Shown here: positions 34,801 to 46,869 of the stretch, piece after piece
Layout of the letters: every line of letters starts with the position of its first letter
Numbering within the stretch: the first letter of the stretch is position 1
Assembly: GCA_035235625.1 (NCBI GenBank)
Contig: CP141146.1
Span: 17,974,501-18,038,500 of the forward strand
Direction: 5' to 3'
Source of the DNA: Saururus chinensis
Taxonomy: Eukaryota > Streptophyta > Magnoliopsida > Piperales > Saururaceae
Length of the DNA stretch: 64,000 bases
The notes under the pieces: generated by a model
The model's database searches: none
Told to the model about the DNA's origin: nothing
The model's input: the letters and a program-made list of their open reading frames with translations, nothing else
Position numbers and translations under genes: made by a program

Positions 34801-37800
34801 TTGAATTTGCGACACTTATTAATCATCTCTCAATTGTGAATGTCACTAAAAATACAAAAATAGAGAAGAGAAGAAATAGAGAGGGAGAGAGAGGAAAGAG
34901 AAGAGAGAGAGAGAGGGAAGAAAAAAGTTTTTAAAAAAAGGCTATTTAGCTACGCTTCTTAGTGAGATTCGCTAATATAACAATAAGTGGTGATGCTTAT
35001 TCTTAAGCGTCGCAACTAATGACGCTATTAGTGACACTCACTAACAAGTGTTGCAAATAGACATATTTTTTTAAAAAAATTTAAGCTATTAGCAATGCTC
35101 AGCATCGAACGTTGCAAATAGCAATAGTATTAGTGACATTGAAGATTCAATGTCGCAAATAGTTATACTATTAGTGATGCTCACTGCCGAGCATCGCTAA
35201 TAGCTCTTTTTTTTTTAAAGATATTACTAAGGCTATTAGCAATGCTCAGTAGTGACCATCGCTAACAGTGTAAGTATTTTCTTTGCGACATTGAATCTTC
35301 AACATCACTAGTACTGATGTTATTAGCGATGCTTAAGCATCGCTAATAGCTTAAATTTTTTTAAAAAAAATATGTATATTAGCGATGCTTGATAGTGAGC
35401 ATCACTAATAGTGTTATTAGTGGTGACGCTTAAGAATAAGTGTCACCACTTACTGTTCTATTAGTGACGCTCACTTATGAGCATCACTAGTAGCCTTTTT
35501 TTCAACTTATTTTTCTTCCCTCTACATATCTCCTCTCTCTCTCTTCCCTTGTCCATTCACTCTCTCTCCTCTTTCCTCCCTCTCTCTCTCTTTACCCTCT
35601 CTTTGTTTACCCTTTCTCTCTCTTCTCTTCTCTCTCTACCATCTCTCTCTTATCTCCTCTATCTCTATCCTCCCTCTCTCTACCATCTCTCTCTTCACTC
35701 TCTCTCTCTACCCTCTCACTCTCTTTACCCCCTCTCTCTACGCTATGTCTCCTCTCCTTCTCTCTCTCCTCTCTCTCTCTCACTCTTCTTTCTATATACC
35801 CTCTCTCTCTTCTCTCTTCGCACTTTCTCTCTACACACAGTCTCTCTCCCCCTACCCTCTCTCCCTCCTCTCTCTCCCACGTGCATCAACGTGAGCCCCG
35901 GCTCCAAGGATGAGAGGGGATAGAGTAGGAGAATTTAATTTAAATTTTTTAATTGCATATTATATTTTAAAAATAATAATAAATTAAATAAATCAATTTA
36001 GTAGTGATGCATAGGATAAAGTGTCACTACTACCCTAGTTAGTTGCGACGCATACACCTAATTGCCACCGATAACTAGGGTAGTAGCAATGTTTTATCTT
36101 AAGCATCGCTACTAAATTTATTTTATTTATTTTTAAAACATAAGATATACATAAAAAATACACTTATCCCTCTCTCTCTCCTCTCTCTACACTCTCTTCT
36201 TATTCTCTCTTCTCTCTATCTACACTCTCTCTTCTCTCTCTCCTCTATTTTGTTCTCTCTTTCTCTACACTCTCTCTCCTTTCTCTCTCTCCTATCCCTC
36301 TCATGCGTGTCAACATGAGCCCCGGCTCTAAGGAAGAGAGGGGAGAGAGTAGGAGAATTTAATTTTAATTTTTTAGGATGTTTTAATTACATATTATATT
36401 TTAAAAAAATATTATATCAAATAAAATAAATTTAGTAGCGACGCTAAAGATAAAGCATCACTACTACAGTAAGTATTTGTGACAGTTACGTCTAAGCATT
36501 GCTAATACCTAGGGTAGTAGCGACGCTTTATCCTAAATGTCGCTACTAAATTTATTTAATTTATTTTTAAAATATAAGTTATAATTAAAAAATATACTTA
36601 TCCCTCTCTCTCATCTCTCTTTTATCTCTCCCCACCCTCTCTCTTCCCTCTTTCTCCTCACCCTCTCTCCTCTATCTCTCTCTTCCCTCTCTCTCCTCAC
36701 ACTCTCTCAACACTCTCTCTTCTCTCTCTATGCACTCTCTCTTCTGTTCACTTTCTCTCTCTCTCTCTCTCTCTCTTATTATAAGTTATATTTTAAAATT
36801 AATAAGATAATTTAAATAAAATATATTAACGAAACAATTTCACCAGTGTTAATATTTTTATTTAAAATTTATTTATTTTTTAAAAATAATAATATAATAA
36901 ATATTCCTAAAAATATATAAATTAATTTCTTCCCCCCTCTCTTTATCCTCTCTTTTCTCTCTTCTCTCATACTCTTCTCTCTCTCTCCTCTCTCTAGTTC
37001 CTCATCTCTCTCTCTTCACTCTCTCTTTCTATCTATCATACACTTACGCGTGTAAACATGAGCCACAGCTCTGAGGAGGAATGGGGATAAATAAAGGAGT
37101 TTTATTTATTATTTTATAATATATTTATTATATATATAAATATTAAATATTAAATAAAAATATATTATTTTTGAGAAATTTATTTTAAATTTATTTATTA
37201 TTTATAAATATTAAATAAAATATATTATATTTAAGAAGATTTTTTAAAATTTTATTCACATTTATTTATTAAATATAAATACTAAATATTAAAAAAATAT
37301 TATATTTAAGAAGTTTATTTTTAAAATTTTTAATATTTATTTAATAAATAAAATTAGTTATGAAATCTAGTAGTGACACTTTATTAAAAGATGCATTAAT
37401 AATATAACTATTAGTGATTCTTTTAAGAAAGCGTCATTACCATTAATACTATTTGCGACAGTTTTTTAAAAGCGTCGTTAATAATTCTAAATGTTTAATT
37501 TTTTTTAATTTTATAACTATTAGTGACACTTTTTGTTAAACATCGCTAATTGTTATAACTATTAGTGGCGCTTTTTGTTAAACATTGCTAATAATATATT
37601 TATTAGCGACGCTTTTTAAAAGACGTCGCTATTGTTAAAACTATTAGCGACAATTGAAAATAGCATCGCTAATATTTATAATTTTTTTATATATTTAAAA
37701 TATATAATTTTTAGTTATGCTTTTATAAAGTGTCGCTAATAGTACAACTATCAGCGACGTTTATTATAAAACATCGCTAATTTTACATACGCTTTGTATT

Positions 37801-37964
37801 AAGTGTTGTTAACAAATGGACTATTAGCGACACTTTATAAAAAGTGTCACTAGTAGTTAATTTTTTTTGTGTTGCTTATCTAAGCGTCATAAGTAGTAAT
37901 TTTTAACAGCGCTTTTTATTGCGTCACTAATAAAAGGTTACTATAGTACATTTTTGTTGTAGAG
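34801..37964. mobile_element. CACTA-type right arm with tandemly amplified modules
   Basis: Alternates TTAGCGACGC-type repeat arrays (34930-35500, 36000-36120, 36430-36560, 37370-37930) with CT-rich tracts (35520-35880, 36165-36300, 36600-36775, 36935-37040). After three of the four CT tracts comes the conserved tag containing CATGAGCC or CGTGAGCCCCGGCTC (about 35880, 36305, 37045). It ends CATTTTTGTTGTAGAG at 37964; the last two bases differ from the usual TG. The left end was not identified. Confidence 0.7.
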
Positions 37965-38050
37965 AATCTTTTTCTATTAAACGAAGTTGAAAAATCTTAG
38001 AAAAATTCTAAAAATATTCCTAAAAAATCTTAATAAAAAATTGAGGGTGT
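37965..38050 (-). repeat. Possible LTR end
   Basis: AATTCTAAAAATATTCCT... then GAGGGTGTTACA. Read on the minus strand it begins TGTAACACCCTC, like LTR starts of this window. It may be the lost end of the LTR that starts at 24265, but the flanks do not match. Confidence 0.35.
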
Positions 38051-38889
38051 TACAACATGGGGTCCTCACCATCAACCCGCGTCATGCCAAAGTCAGACAT
38101 GAACTCACAACAATTATTTCTCATAGTACCTTTCTTATTTTATTTACACTTTTGAGGTGGTCAATCCTGCATGTACTAGCGCAAATTTGTATAGCTTAAA
38201 TAATTTCTTATTTATGCTAGTATGTGGTAGCTTGTGTGCCACCTATCCTCAAAATCATACATTATTCCTTTGAAAGACTTAAATTATTTCTGAGTTCTAG
38301 ACCATGATCAAAGTTTTATCACAAAGATATCATCCATTTGTATATTATCTTAAGGTGGCGGACGGAGTGGCCCACAATTAAAAAGAAGCGGTTTTGGTCA
38401 CTACTACAAATATAAAAAGAAAATTTGACACTAGGTCAAGTAGATGAAATTGATCCTTCTTTTTTTCATTATTTCTCCTCCTTCCGCTTTCTTACTATTT
38501 TCTATATTCTCCCCCCACCTTCTCTCATTATTGCCACCTCCTTTGCACCCCACTTTTTCCTCTGATTGCCACCTCTTCCGCTATTGCCGCCGCCACCACC
38601 ACGTACTCCTCTTTTTCAGCCTCTTCTCTCTCTACTTCCCCATGCATTCTCCATCTCCCACCTTTAGTCATTCTTTTGGATGCGAGAATAACAAAACTTG
38701 GTGATGACAAGCCTGTCCATTCAATGTTCATTAATGAAAGTAAATAATTTCACTTCTGGCAAAGCAAGACTTGGTACCCACACTTTCAAAGAAGGATAGC
38801 TCATCCCCCACCACAAAATGCTGAGAAAAGGATAGGATAAAATTCACCTAGGGAGACGGATGTGTTGTGTGCATATTGGTATGCATATA
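38051..38889. other. No recognised gene
   Basis: Contains a CT/CCACC-rich stretch (38450-38680) with low-complexity open frames on both strands. Nothing supported. Confidence 0.3.
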
Positions 38890-39132
38890 GAAATGTGTAC
38901 TCCATGTAATTTTATTCTCCTAGTGATCACCAATTTTGGGGAAAAAATATTCCTTATGTGTTAGTGCCCTCAAGAGGAAGAAGACAAACTGGCTGCCCAT
39001 GCTCTACCCGTATTAGGAATACAATAGATCGTGTCAGAATGGAGGGAGATGGTCAAACACGTTATAAATGTGGGAGATGCAAACACTCTAGGCAAACTAG
39101 TAAAAGATGCACTAACCCTCTCTTTGATTGAA
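38890..39132 (+). pseudogene. Mutator-like (MULE) transposase, C-terminal zinc-knuckle remnant
   Basis: One frame reads a basic stretch SRGRRQTGCP followed by YKCGRCKHSRQTSKRCTNPL and a stop. In MULE (MuDR-family) transposases the C-terminus has a basic GRP-rich segment and a CxxC...H...C knuckle of the form CGRC...GHN..TC. Here the Gly-His-Asn is replaced, so the knuckle lacks its histidine. The catalytic DDE part and the SWIM finger are not seen upstream. Confidence 0.55.
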
Positions 39133-39253
39133 AAACATACAACTATAATATGTAACTATTTTGTGCATATATTTGCTTTATGATGTTATTAGAAAATACA
39201 TATATGACTCTACTGTGAAACTATTTTGTATCCATTAGTTATTGTTTTCCTTG

Positions 39254-39700
39254 CATATCTTATAGTGTTGTTCAGCTCTTCCAATGGGTCAGGACCAATT
39301 GACGAGTCCAAACTTGTGGAGGACTCCCACAGTTCAAATCACTATTTGGAGAGGATAGGTAGTTTTACTTAACATGAGTTTACTTTCAGTTGTTATGACA
39401 TTCTATGGTGTTTTAAACCAATTTAACTTGTTGTGGGACATTGCATGCGTCAAGTGTACTAAGCAGTGGGGGAGTCTCAAACATTGGGAGGTGGATAAGT
39501 GTATAATGCCATATATTGAGCAAATTGGTTTTGGCCACTTTGTTCGATTGCAGTATGTTAGGCTAGATGGATTCTTGATCACAACTCTTATTGAGAGATG
39601 GAGAACATAGACACGTACACTTTAGTTGCCCCATGGGGAGATGTCTATAGCTCTATAGGATGTGGCAGTACATTCTCAAAATGATATTTTCTTGTAGTCA
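39254..39700 (+). pseudogene. Plant mobile domain (PMD) fragment
   Basis: The frame starting near 39450 reads LKHWEVDKCIMPYIEQIGFG, then VRLQYVRLDGFLITTLIERW and, across two stops, THTL.LPHGEMSIAL.DVAV. This is the plant mobile domain pattern (YL..AG..Y..R.G...LD..LITALVERWRPETHTFHLP.GE.T.TLQDVA), found in MAIN/MAIL1-type nuclear proteins and in MULE and other transposons. It follows a MULE transposase tail in the same orientation, so a transposon-borne copy is likely. The domain is incomplete and interrupted. Confidence 0.8.
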
Positions 39701-40138
39701 AGCAGCATAGGCACCACCTTGTCAGTACATTCTCTTATTGATAGATGATTATGAATTCCCATAGTAAGTACTAAGTATTTTAGTAAATTAAAAATGCATA
39801 GAGAATTATTATAAATCTTAATATTCTACTAAATTAATATTTAATTAGTCCATATTAACTTAATATTGTACTTATCATGCATTACATGTGTGATCCACTA
39901 TGTGAAATACTTTACCATTCAAGTGTGTTCCATGTGATATTCCGCTATATATTTCAGAACACAAAACTTGTTTTTGTTTTCTAATCTTTTGCTTAAACAT
40001 AGACAACTAACTCTAAACAACCTAGAGCAAACCAAACAAATTTTTTTTCTAAAATGTAATTAAAAGAAACAGTTTTTGTTTTATTTGATATCCCAAAAGA
40101 TTTTTAAGTAAAACAAGGGAAAAAAATCTCTTATGAAG
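39701..40138. other. Sequence 3' of the copia polyprotein, no gene
   Basis: AT-rich. Any 3' LTR of the copia element should lie here or further left, but I could not identify LTR ends. Confidence 0.3.
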
Positions 40139-41700
40139 CTACTCCGGACTAGCAAGTCCAATTGTTTTTCTAAGATTAATGAACCTATTAAAATTTAAAG
40201 GTTTTGTAAAAATATCAGCAAATTTGAATTCTATTGAAATATGTTCTAAGTTAACTATCTGATCGTTTAACAAATCTTGAATAAAATGATGTCTAATACC
40301 AATATGTTTTGTATAAAAATGTTTGACATGATTTTGTGAAAGTTTAATTAAACGTATATTATCACAATATAAAGTCATTTTGCTTGACAAAGTCCATAAT
40401 CAAATAACATTCTTTTCATACACATTAGTTGTGTGAAGCCACTACTAGCAGCTTTATATTTAGGATCTGTAATTGATAATGAAATACATTTTTATTTTTT
40501 ACTATGCCAAGGAACTAAGCAATTTTCTACGTAAAAATGACCACCCGAGGTACTTTTCCTATCATCTACATTCTTCACCCTATCAGCATCTGAATATCCT
40601 ACTAGTTTAGATATAGTGTCAAATAGAAACCATAAGTCATGTCCATAGATCCACTCACATACTTTATTATTCTTTTAATAGTAATCATGTGTGATTCTTT
40701 AAGACCAGCTTATTATCTAACACATACTCCTACACTTAGGCATATATCGGGGTGACTAGCACTTAAGTACAAGAAACTACTAATCATACTTATATACAAA
40801 GTTTGTTCAACAAATTATCTGCAACATCTTTACTTAACTTGACGGAAAGAGACATCTGTGTTTTAGTATATTTTGCATCTTGAAGTCCAAATTTCTTTAC
40901 TAGCTCTTTAGCAAATTTTGATTGTGAGATGAAGATTCATGAATCAATTTTTTGTACCTATAAATAAAGAAAATAAGTTAGTAAACCTTCCACTCATTTT
41001 GAATTCATTACTCATCTCTTTTGCAAAGGCTTTGGCAAACTGATCATTTGTAGCTCCAAAAAAGTTGTCATCAACATATATGTGTCATTACCATATGCTT
41101 TCTCAATTTCTTAATGAATAATGTCTTATCAACACCTTTTATTGTATAACCTTGCTTTATTAGATATTGTGTTAGTCTATCATACTATACTCTTGGAGCT
41201 TGTTTCAATCCATACAAAGCTTTCTTCAGCTTATGCATATAGTTAGGAATGCTAAGATCAATAAAACCCTTAAATTGTTCTACATAAACTTTCTCTTTTA
41301 AATTTACATTCAGCAAAGCACACTTAACATCTATTTAATATACCTTGAATTTTAAATGACAAGTCATAACAAGAAGTAATCTAACTGATTCAAGTCTAGC
41401 AACAGCTGCAAATGTTTTATCAAATTCAATGCCTTCTACATGTGCGTAGCCTTGAGCAACTAATCTTGTTTTATTTCTTACCACATTTCCTTGTTCATCA
41501 ATTTCATTTTTGTAGATCCATTTCATACCTATCACATTGCATTATTTAGGTCTAGGAATAAGATACCAAACATCATCCTTTGTGAATTGACCTAATTTCT
41601 CTTGCATTGCATTAATCCAATTTTAATCTTGAAGAGCTTCATCAATTTTTTTGGTTATGTAAGAGACACATAATAAAAAAAAAATATTTATTCTTCTAAT
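40139..41700 (-). pseudogene. Copia reverse transcriptase and RNase H remnant
   Basis: Minus strand. MKWIYKNEIDEQGNVVRNKT and RLVAQGYAHVEGIEFDKTFA (41335-41535) start the RT domain; KKALYGLKQAPR lies near 41215 and a VDDNFFG version of the catalytic YVDD box near 41070. Further on, a stretch ending DDRKSTSGGHFYVENCLVPW (about 40520-40590) and ending TKHIGIRHHFI with ADIFTKPL (40190-40300) marks RNase H. Several stops and frameshifts separate these. The KSTSGG...W.SKK pattern is typical of copia RNase H; assignment to the SIRE lineage is a judgement from overall wording. Confidence 0.85.
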
Positions 41701-42786
41701 TAATGTTTTGTTTTCACTCATTCATTTATATCAACAATCACATAGGTTTCACGATGAACTTTTTGAACCTAATTAGGTACTTGACTGGATTGAACTTGTG
41801 GTTCTTACTCTTCATAAACTTGAGATTCATGTATATGATTATCATCATGTATATCCACCTGTACCTATTCTTTTTTATCTACATCAATAAAAACAGTAAG
41901 TGAATCATCAAAATCATAACAATCATCAACTTTGTGTTTTCCATTCTCATTTTGATTCTTTAGATCCTCAAAAATTTGTGCTTCATTCACAACCACATTA
42001 GATGACTCCATGATAGTTTGAGTTCACTATAAGAAAAAATACTATTAAAGCGTTATTAATAGTCATAAGAGCATCGCAAATGACTATTATCGCTACATAA
42101 AAAGTGTCATTAAATGTGTCAATATTGCTCCAATCGCTAATGCTCATTTTCGACGCATATAAAAAAATGTCACTAATAGTTGTGCTGTTAGCAACAATTT
42201 TTTGCATCGCTAATAGTCAACTATTAGGGATGCTTTATATTTGCATCACTAATATTAAATTAGTAGCGACGCTTTTTAACAAACATCGCCAATAATATAT
42301 TATTACTGACACTTTATAAAGCATCGCTAATATAAACAAAATTTTATAAACATAAAAACCTTATTAGAGACACTTTAAAAAGTAAAAAACTTATTAGAGA
42401 CACTTTAAAAAGTGTTGCTAATAAGAAATTAACTATTTAAAAAATTAAAACCTTATTAGCGATGCTTTTAAAAAGCATTGGTAATAAGAAAATAAATTTA
42501 AAAAATTAAAAAACTCATTAGCGACGTATTTGCAAGTGTCGCTAATAACAATTTTTTTTATAAAAATGGCAATTGGAGGAAGGATGATGAGATGGGCGCC
42601 ATAGTTTGGCACCCCTCCTTTGGCAAGGGATGGGGAGGAATGGGTACTAGGGAAGGGGAAAAGATGGGGGCAGTGCCAAAATCCGACAGGGGAGTTAGAT
42701 CCAGCACCGGGGGACTGGGCCAGGAGGGTGGTGAGAACAAAGGAGGGAGGGGGAAGGAAGGAGGACAGGGAAAAGCGGGGGGAGAT

Positions 42787-43416
42787 TGTAACACCCCTCA
42801 AAATTTTAAAATATAAGAAAATAATTTTGAAAACATATCGAATTTTAATTCCAAGTGCCATTATACGTCATTCACTACAACAGACTTAAAACAGGTAAAA
42901 AGCAATGAAAATAGTAAAGGGGAGAAGAGTTGGGTGTGGTGAAAATTTTTCATCGGGGGGTTTTACAACTGCTGAAGTTGTCGATGTGCTGTCATTTCAG
43001 CGGCGCGAGTCTCGTGTGATGCACGCGTTCAACGCACGCCAAGCCACGTATTTTTTACATAAAACTTAAAATGTTCAACGCACGCCAAGCCACATATTTT
43101 TTACATAAAACTTAAAACAAGTGTAACTTCCTATCCCGGACTCAATTTTGCGCGTTCTTGGTATCGTTTGAGCTCATATTGATGAGCCCTATGAAACTAG
43201 GCCACTTATGAGTAGGTTTACTTGCACTTTAATAGTGGGTCCTATTTGTAGAGCACACTGCTCGTGATTGTAACTTTCACTCCCGACCTCCGTTTTACAC
43301 ATTTTTCAACTTATTATGCTTGTGTATGCAAGCTCTAACCAATACTTATGAAATTATTAAATGACAAGCTCTATAAAAATTTTATTCGAGGAATAGAGAT
43401 TGGGTCAGAAAATTGG
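42787..43416 (-). repeat. Gypsy 3' LTR (shortened)
   Basis: Shares TAACACCCCTCAAAATTTTA, GGAGAAGAGTTGGGTGTGGT and CTCCCGACCTCC..TTTTACA with the 5' LTR, in the same order, but lacks about 950 bp of its middle. It also seems to lack the first 9-10 bases (TGTATTAAA) next to the purine tract. Confidence 0.82.
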
Positions 43417-43427
43417 CCCCCTTAGAG
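43417..43427 (-). other. Polypurine tract of the gypsy element
   Basis: CTCTAAGGGGG on the minus strand, directly beside the 3' LTR and just after the end of pol, where plus-strand DNA priming normally occurs. Confidence 0.6.
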
Positions 43428-43570
43428 AAATTTTGTCCTTGAAATTTGAATTATTCACTCATTGAATAACTCAGGATACTTCTTCTTTAATTTACTTTTC
43501 AGCTCCCATGTGGCTTCTTTTGAGGAATGATACTACCATAACACTTTAACTAGAGGAATCCTTTTTGTCC

Positions 43571-44002
43571 TCAGGATCTATTCCTTATGATCCAAATTTT
43601 AACTTGTCTTTCTTCAAAAGATAAGTCTAGCTTTAGAGTAATTAAACTCTGATCAAGAACATGTGAGGAGTCTCGAACGTACTTCCTGAGCATGGACACG
43701 TGGAATACGTCATGGACATTGTCAAGTTGTGGAGGCAAGGCCAATTTGTAAGCCATTGCTCCTATTGTGTCCAAGAATTCAAATGGTCCTACAAAGTGAG
43801 GACTTAGTTTGGCCTTAATTCCAAATCTCGTGACTCCTCGGGTTGGCGAAATTTTTAGTAGCACTTGATATCCCATTCTAAAGTCAATGTCTTTTTGTTT
43901 TTGATCAGCATAACTCTTTTGACGGCTCTGGGATGCCAATAAATTATGCTTGATAAGTTTCACCTTATCTGCATTCTGCTGCAAAAATTTGAATTTTATC
44001 AA
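43571..44002 (-). pseudogene. Gypsy integrase C-terminal region
   Basis: Reads ADQKQKDIDFRMGYQVLLKI, then LSPHFVGPFEFLDTIGAMAY, YKLALPPQL, VHDVFHVSMLRKYV. This is the integrase tail with the GPY/F-like module found in Ty3/gypsy elements. Toward its end and beyond (43480-43570) a diverged chromodomain-like stretch is suggested, but the frame is broken there, so a chromodomain is not proven. Confidence 0.85.
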
Positions 44003-44010
44003 TTTATGTT

Positions 44011-44760
44011 CTACTTCATTCCAACACGTCGGTGATTTGCAAGGTTGTCCATATAATGCCTCATCAGGTGCCTACCTATGCTGCCATGATAACTATTATT
44101 GTAAGAGAACTCGACCAGAGGTAAATGTTCATCCCAACTACCCTTCCAATCCATTGTGCAAGCCCGCAAGATATCTTCCAAAGTTTGAATACTTCTTTCT
44201 AATTGTCCATCAGTTTGTGGGTGAAAAGTAGTGCTGAATTTAAGATTCATGCCTAATTCTTCTTGAAGTCCTTGCCAGAATTTGGAGGTAAATCGACTGT
44301 CTCGATCTGAAATGATCAATAACGGTATTCCAAGCTGACTCACAATCTCCTTCATGTATAATTTTGCCAAAGAACTTAGGGATTGTTTCTTTCTTAATGG
44401 AAGAAAATGCGCACACTTTGTGAGTAGATCTACGATTACCCATATCGATTCATGGCCTTGTGTAGTCCTGGGTAGTGCCAAAATAAGATCCATAGTAATG
44501 TGTTACTATTTCTACTCAGGAATCTCTATTGTTTGAAGATATCCCGAAGGTTTTTGGTGTTCGCCTTTAACCTGCTGACAAGTTAAACTTCTTGAAATAT
44601 ATTCTCCTTATCCTTCTTCATCCCATTCCACCAAAAACTCCTTTTTAAATCTTGATACATTTTTGTTCCTCTTGGGTGGATGGTATATCGAGACCGATGT
44701 GCTTCATGTAATAAATGTTCCTTTAGCTTAGGTATTTCTGGTATTACTAATCGTCCTCAA
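44011..44760 (-). pseudogene. Gypsy integrase zinc-binding and catalytic core
   Basis: Core at 44011-44493: D of [15 protein letters not shown] of [19 protein letters not shown] and E of [20 protein letters not shown] form the DDE triad, all present. Upstream (44500-44760) a broken frame holds HEAHRSRYTIHPRGTKMYQD, corresponding to the end of the HHCC zinc region. Stops separate it from RNase H. Confidence 0.87.
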
Positions 44761-44834
44761 AATCGAATACCTCCATCTTAGCCTTAGATGAAGTCAGGTC
44801 TTTCGAGTAAAGTTTGTACTTCTTCATTACCTTT

Positions 44835-45470
44835 CTAGCCTTCAAGAATATGTTCAACTAGCACCGATTTCAATTCTAGGTTGGCAATGAAAGATTTCTT
44901 GTTTCCATATTTTAATTCAGGTTGGAAACTTATTTTTTCCTCCAACAGTCTCCATTCCTTGACAAGCATGAAGGCTATTCCTCCCGATTTACGGCTTAGG
45001 GCATTAGCTACTACGTTGGCTTTTTCAGAATGATACTTAATAGAAAAGTCATAATCCTTAATATACGCAATCCATCGTCTTTGCCTCATATTGAAATCAC
45101 TTTGGGAAAGTATATATTTTAAACTTTGATGATCAGTAAAAACTTCAAACTTTTCCTCATATAAATAATGTATCCATATTTTTAGTGCAAAAACTATTGT
45201 TGCTAATTCCAAATCATGAGTAGGGTAGTTACCTTCATGTTTTTTTAATTTTCCTGAAGCATCTGCTATCACTTTTCTATTTTGCATTAATACACATACT
45301 AGGCCTCTTTTAGAAGCATCGCTATACACCACAAATCCTCCACTACCAGTCGATAATGCCAAAACTGGTGCAATTGTTAATTTTCTCTTTAATTCTAGAA
45401 AACTCCTTTCCCACGTCTCATCCAAAATAAATTTTACTCCTTTCCTTGCCAATTTTGTCAGAGGTAAGGT
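44835..45470 (-). pseudogene. Gypsy RNase H domain
   Basis: Contiguous 205-codon frame. [35 protein letters not shown] and [20 protein letters not shown] carry the first catalytic residues. The usual NVVADALSRK reads [10 protein letters not shown], so the last conserved Asp is lost. It begins with the [19 protein letters not shown] connection to reverse transcriptase. Confidence 0.88.
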
Positions 45471-45479
45471 AATGCTTGA

Positions 45480-46200
45480 AAATCAATGGATGAACCTTTG
45501 GTTATAACTAGCAAGGCCTAAAAAGCTCTGAATTTTTGTCACTATCTTCGATCTTTCCCATTTTATGATCGCTTCTATCTTGGTTGGATCCACAGATACC
45601 CCATTCTTTAAAACGCATGTCCTAAGAAGACCGCTTGTTCCAAGCAAGATTCACACGTACTAAATTTAGCATACAACTTATGAGCCCTTAGAGTTTGCAA
45701 AACTATTTGCAAATGCTCTCGGTGTTCTTCTAAGCTGCTAGGGTAGATTTGGATGTTGTCCACAAATATGATCACAAATTTGTCCAAATATGACTAAAAA
45801 ACACTATTCATGAGATCCATGAAGGCTACCAGGGCATTTGTTAATCCAAGTGGCATTATTAAAAACTTATAGTGGCCATACCGGGTGCAAAAAACTGTTT
45901 TAGAAATATCTTCATCTCGTATTCTTAATTGATGGTAACTCAGCTGCAAATCTATTATAGAAAAAACTATGGCCATCTGTAATTGATCGAACAAGTCATC
46001 TATACGAGGTAAAGGATATTTGTTCTTTATGGTGACAGTATTTAGCAGTCTGTAGTCAATACATAATCTCAACGATTTGTCCTTCTTTCTCAGAAACAGG
46101 ATCGGTGCTCTCCAAGGAGAGACATTGGGTCGGATAAATGCTTTATCTAGCAAGTCCTATAATGGACTTTTTAACTCCTTTAACTCTATCGAAGCCATGC
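45480..46200 (-). pseudogene. Gypsy reverse transcriptase domain
   Basis: 46153-45794 reads [40 protein letters not shown] and [15 protein letters not shown] (a catalytic Asp here), then [20 protein letters not shown]. After a stop the catalytic box reads FVDNIQIY where active elements have a double aspartate, so the second Asp is Asn. More stops follow. The enzyme is dead. Confidence 0.88.
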
Positions 46201-46469
46201 GTCAGGGTGCCTTAGATATAGGATTTGTTCCCGGCATCAACTCAATAGAAAAATCTCTCTCTTTTTGGTGGTAGCCCAGAGAGATCATCAAGAAAAACAT
46301 CGGAGAAGTCATGTACTACTTCAATATTTCCCAGCTTATTCATTGAAGTCTCTCCAGTTTCTACACTGGCAAGATAGGCCTGACATCCTTTAGTAATACA
46401 TGGCTTGGAATGATCCTTTAATCCATGGAAAGTAAAACTATTTTCTCCTTGTTTAAAGATAACCTTCTT

Positions 46470-46757
46470 CTATTTACAATCTACTAATGCCCCATTATCA
46501 GCTAACCAATTCATTCCTAATATAACATCAAAGTCTATCATATTTAGAAGAATAAGGTCGGCCATCCACTGTCGTGTCTTTAAGGAAATAGGTATCCCTT
46601 CAAGAAATTCACAAGTGAGATATGTTTTTCCAATTGGGGTGGACACTTCTAAAACATATCCTAATTTGAAAATAGGATAGCCAATATTCAAAGCAAAATC
46701 AAACGAAATGAAAGAATTTGTCGATACTGGATCTATCAAAATTTTATCCAAGACCAA
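46470..46757 (-). pseudogene. Gypsy aspartic protease domain
   Basis: ILIDPVSTNSFISFDFA matches the retropepsin active-site region, with Val where Gly is expected in D(S/T)G-type sites of these elements. DFDVILGMNWLADNGALVDC closes the domain, as usual for plant gypsy proteases. Confidence 0.83.
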
Positions 46758-46869
46758 AAGTGTACCTTGAATGATTGTTGTTGATGCCTGAGCCTCCTCT
46801 ACTGTGATTGCGAAGACTCAACCATGAGCTTTAGGTTTTTTATCTATTTTCAATTCTTCTTGATTTTTC

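Noticed and set aside
34086..34815. Several overlapping frames of 66-129 codons on both strands
   Set aside because: Gly/Arg/Glu or Pro/Ser-rich by composition of the G-rich repeat. No conserved protein pattern. Same for 53092-53740.
28103..37964. One large autonomous CACTA transposon spanning the whole interval
   Set aside because: Ends of two different repeat families occur in it, the 3-bp flanks (CCT and AAT) disagree and no CACTA transposase is seen. More likely several overlapping elements.
24265..38050. Complete solo LTR interrupted by CACTA elements and ending at 38049
   Set aside because: Attractive because GTGTTACA ends there, but the 5-bp flanks (AAAAT and ACATG) do not match and the last 86 bp align poorly with the related LTR.
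38400..38440. CACTACTACAAATATAAAAAG as another CACTA end
   Set aside because: No subterminal repeats follow and no opposite end or duplication was found.
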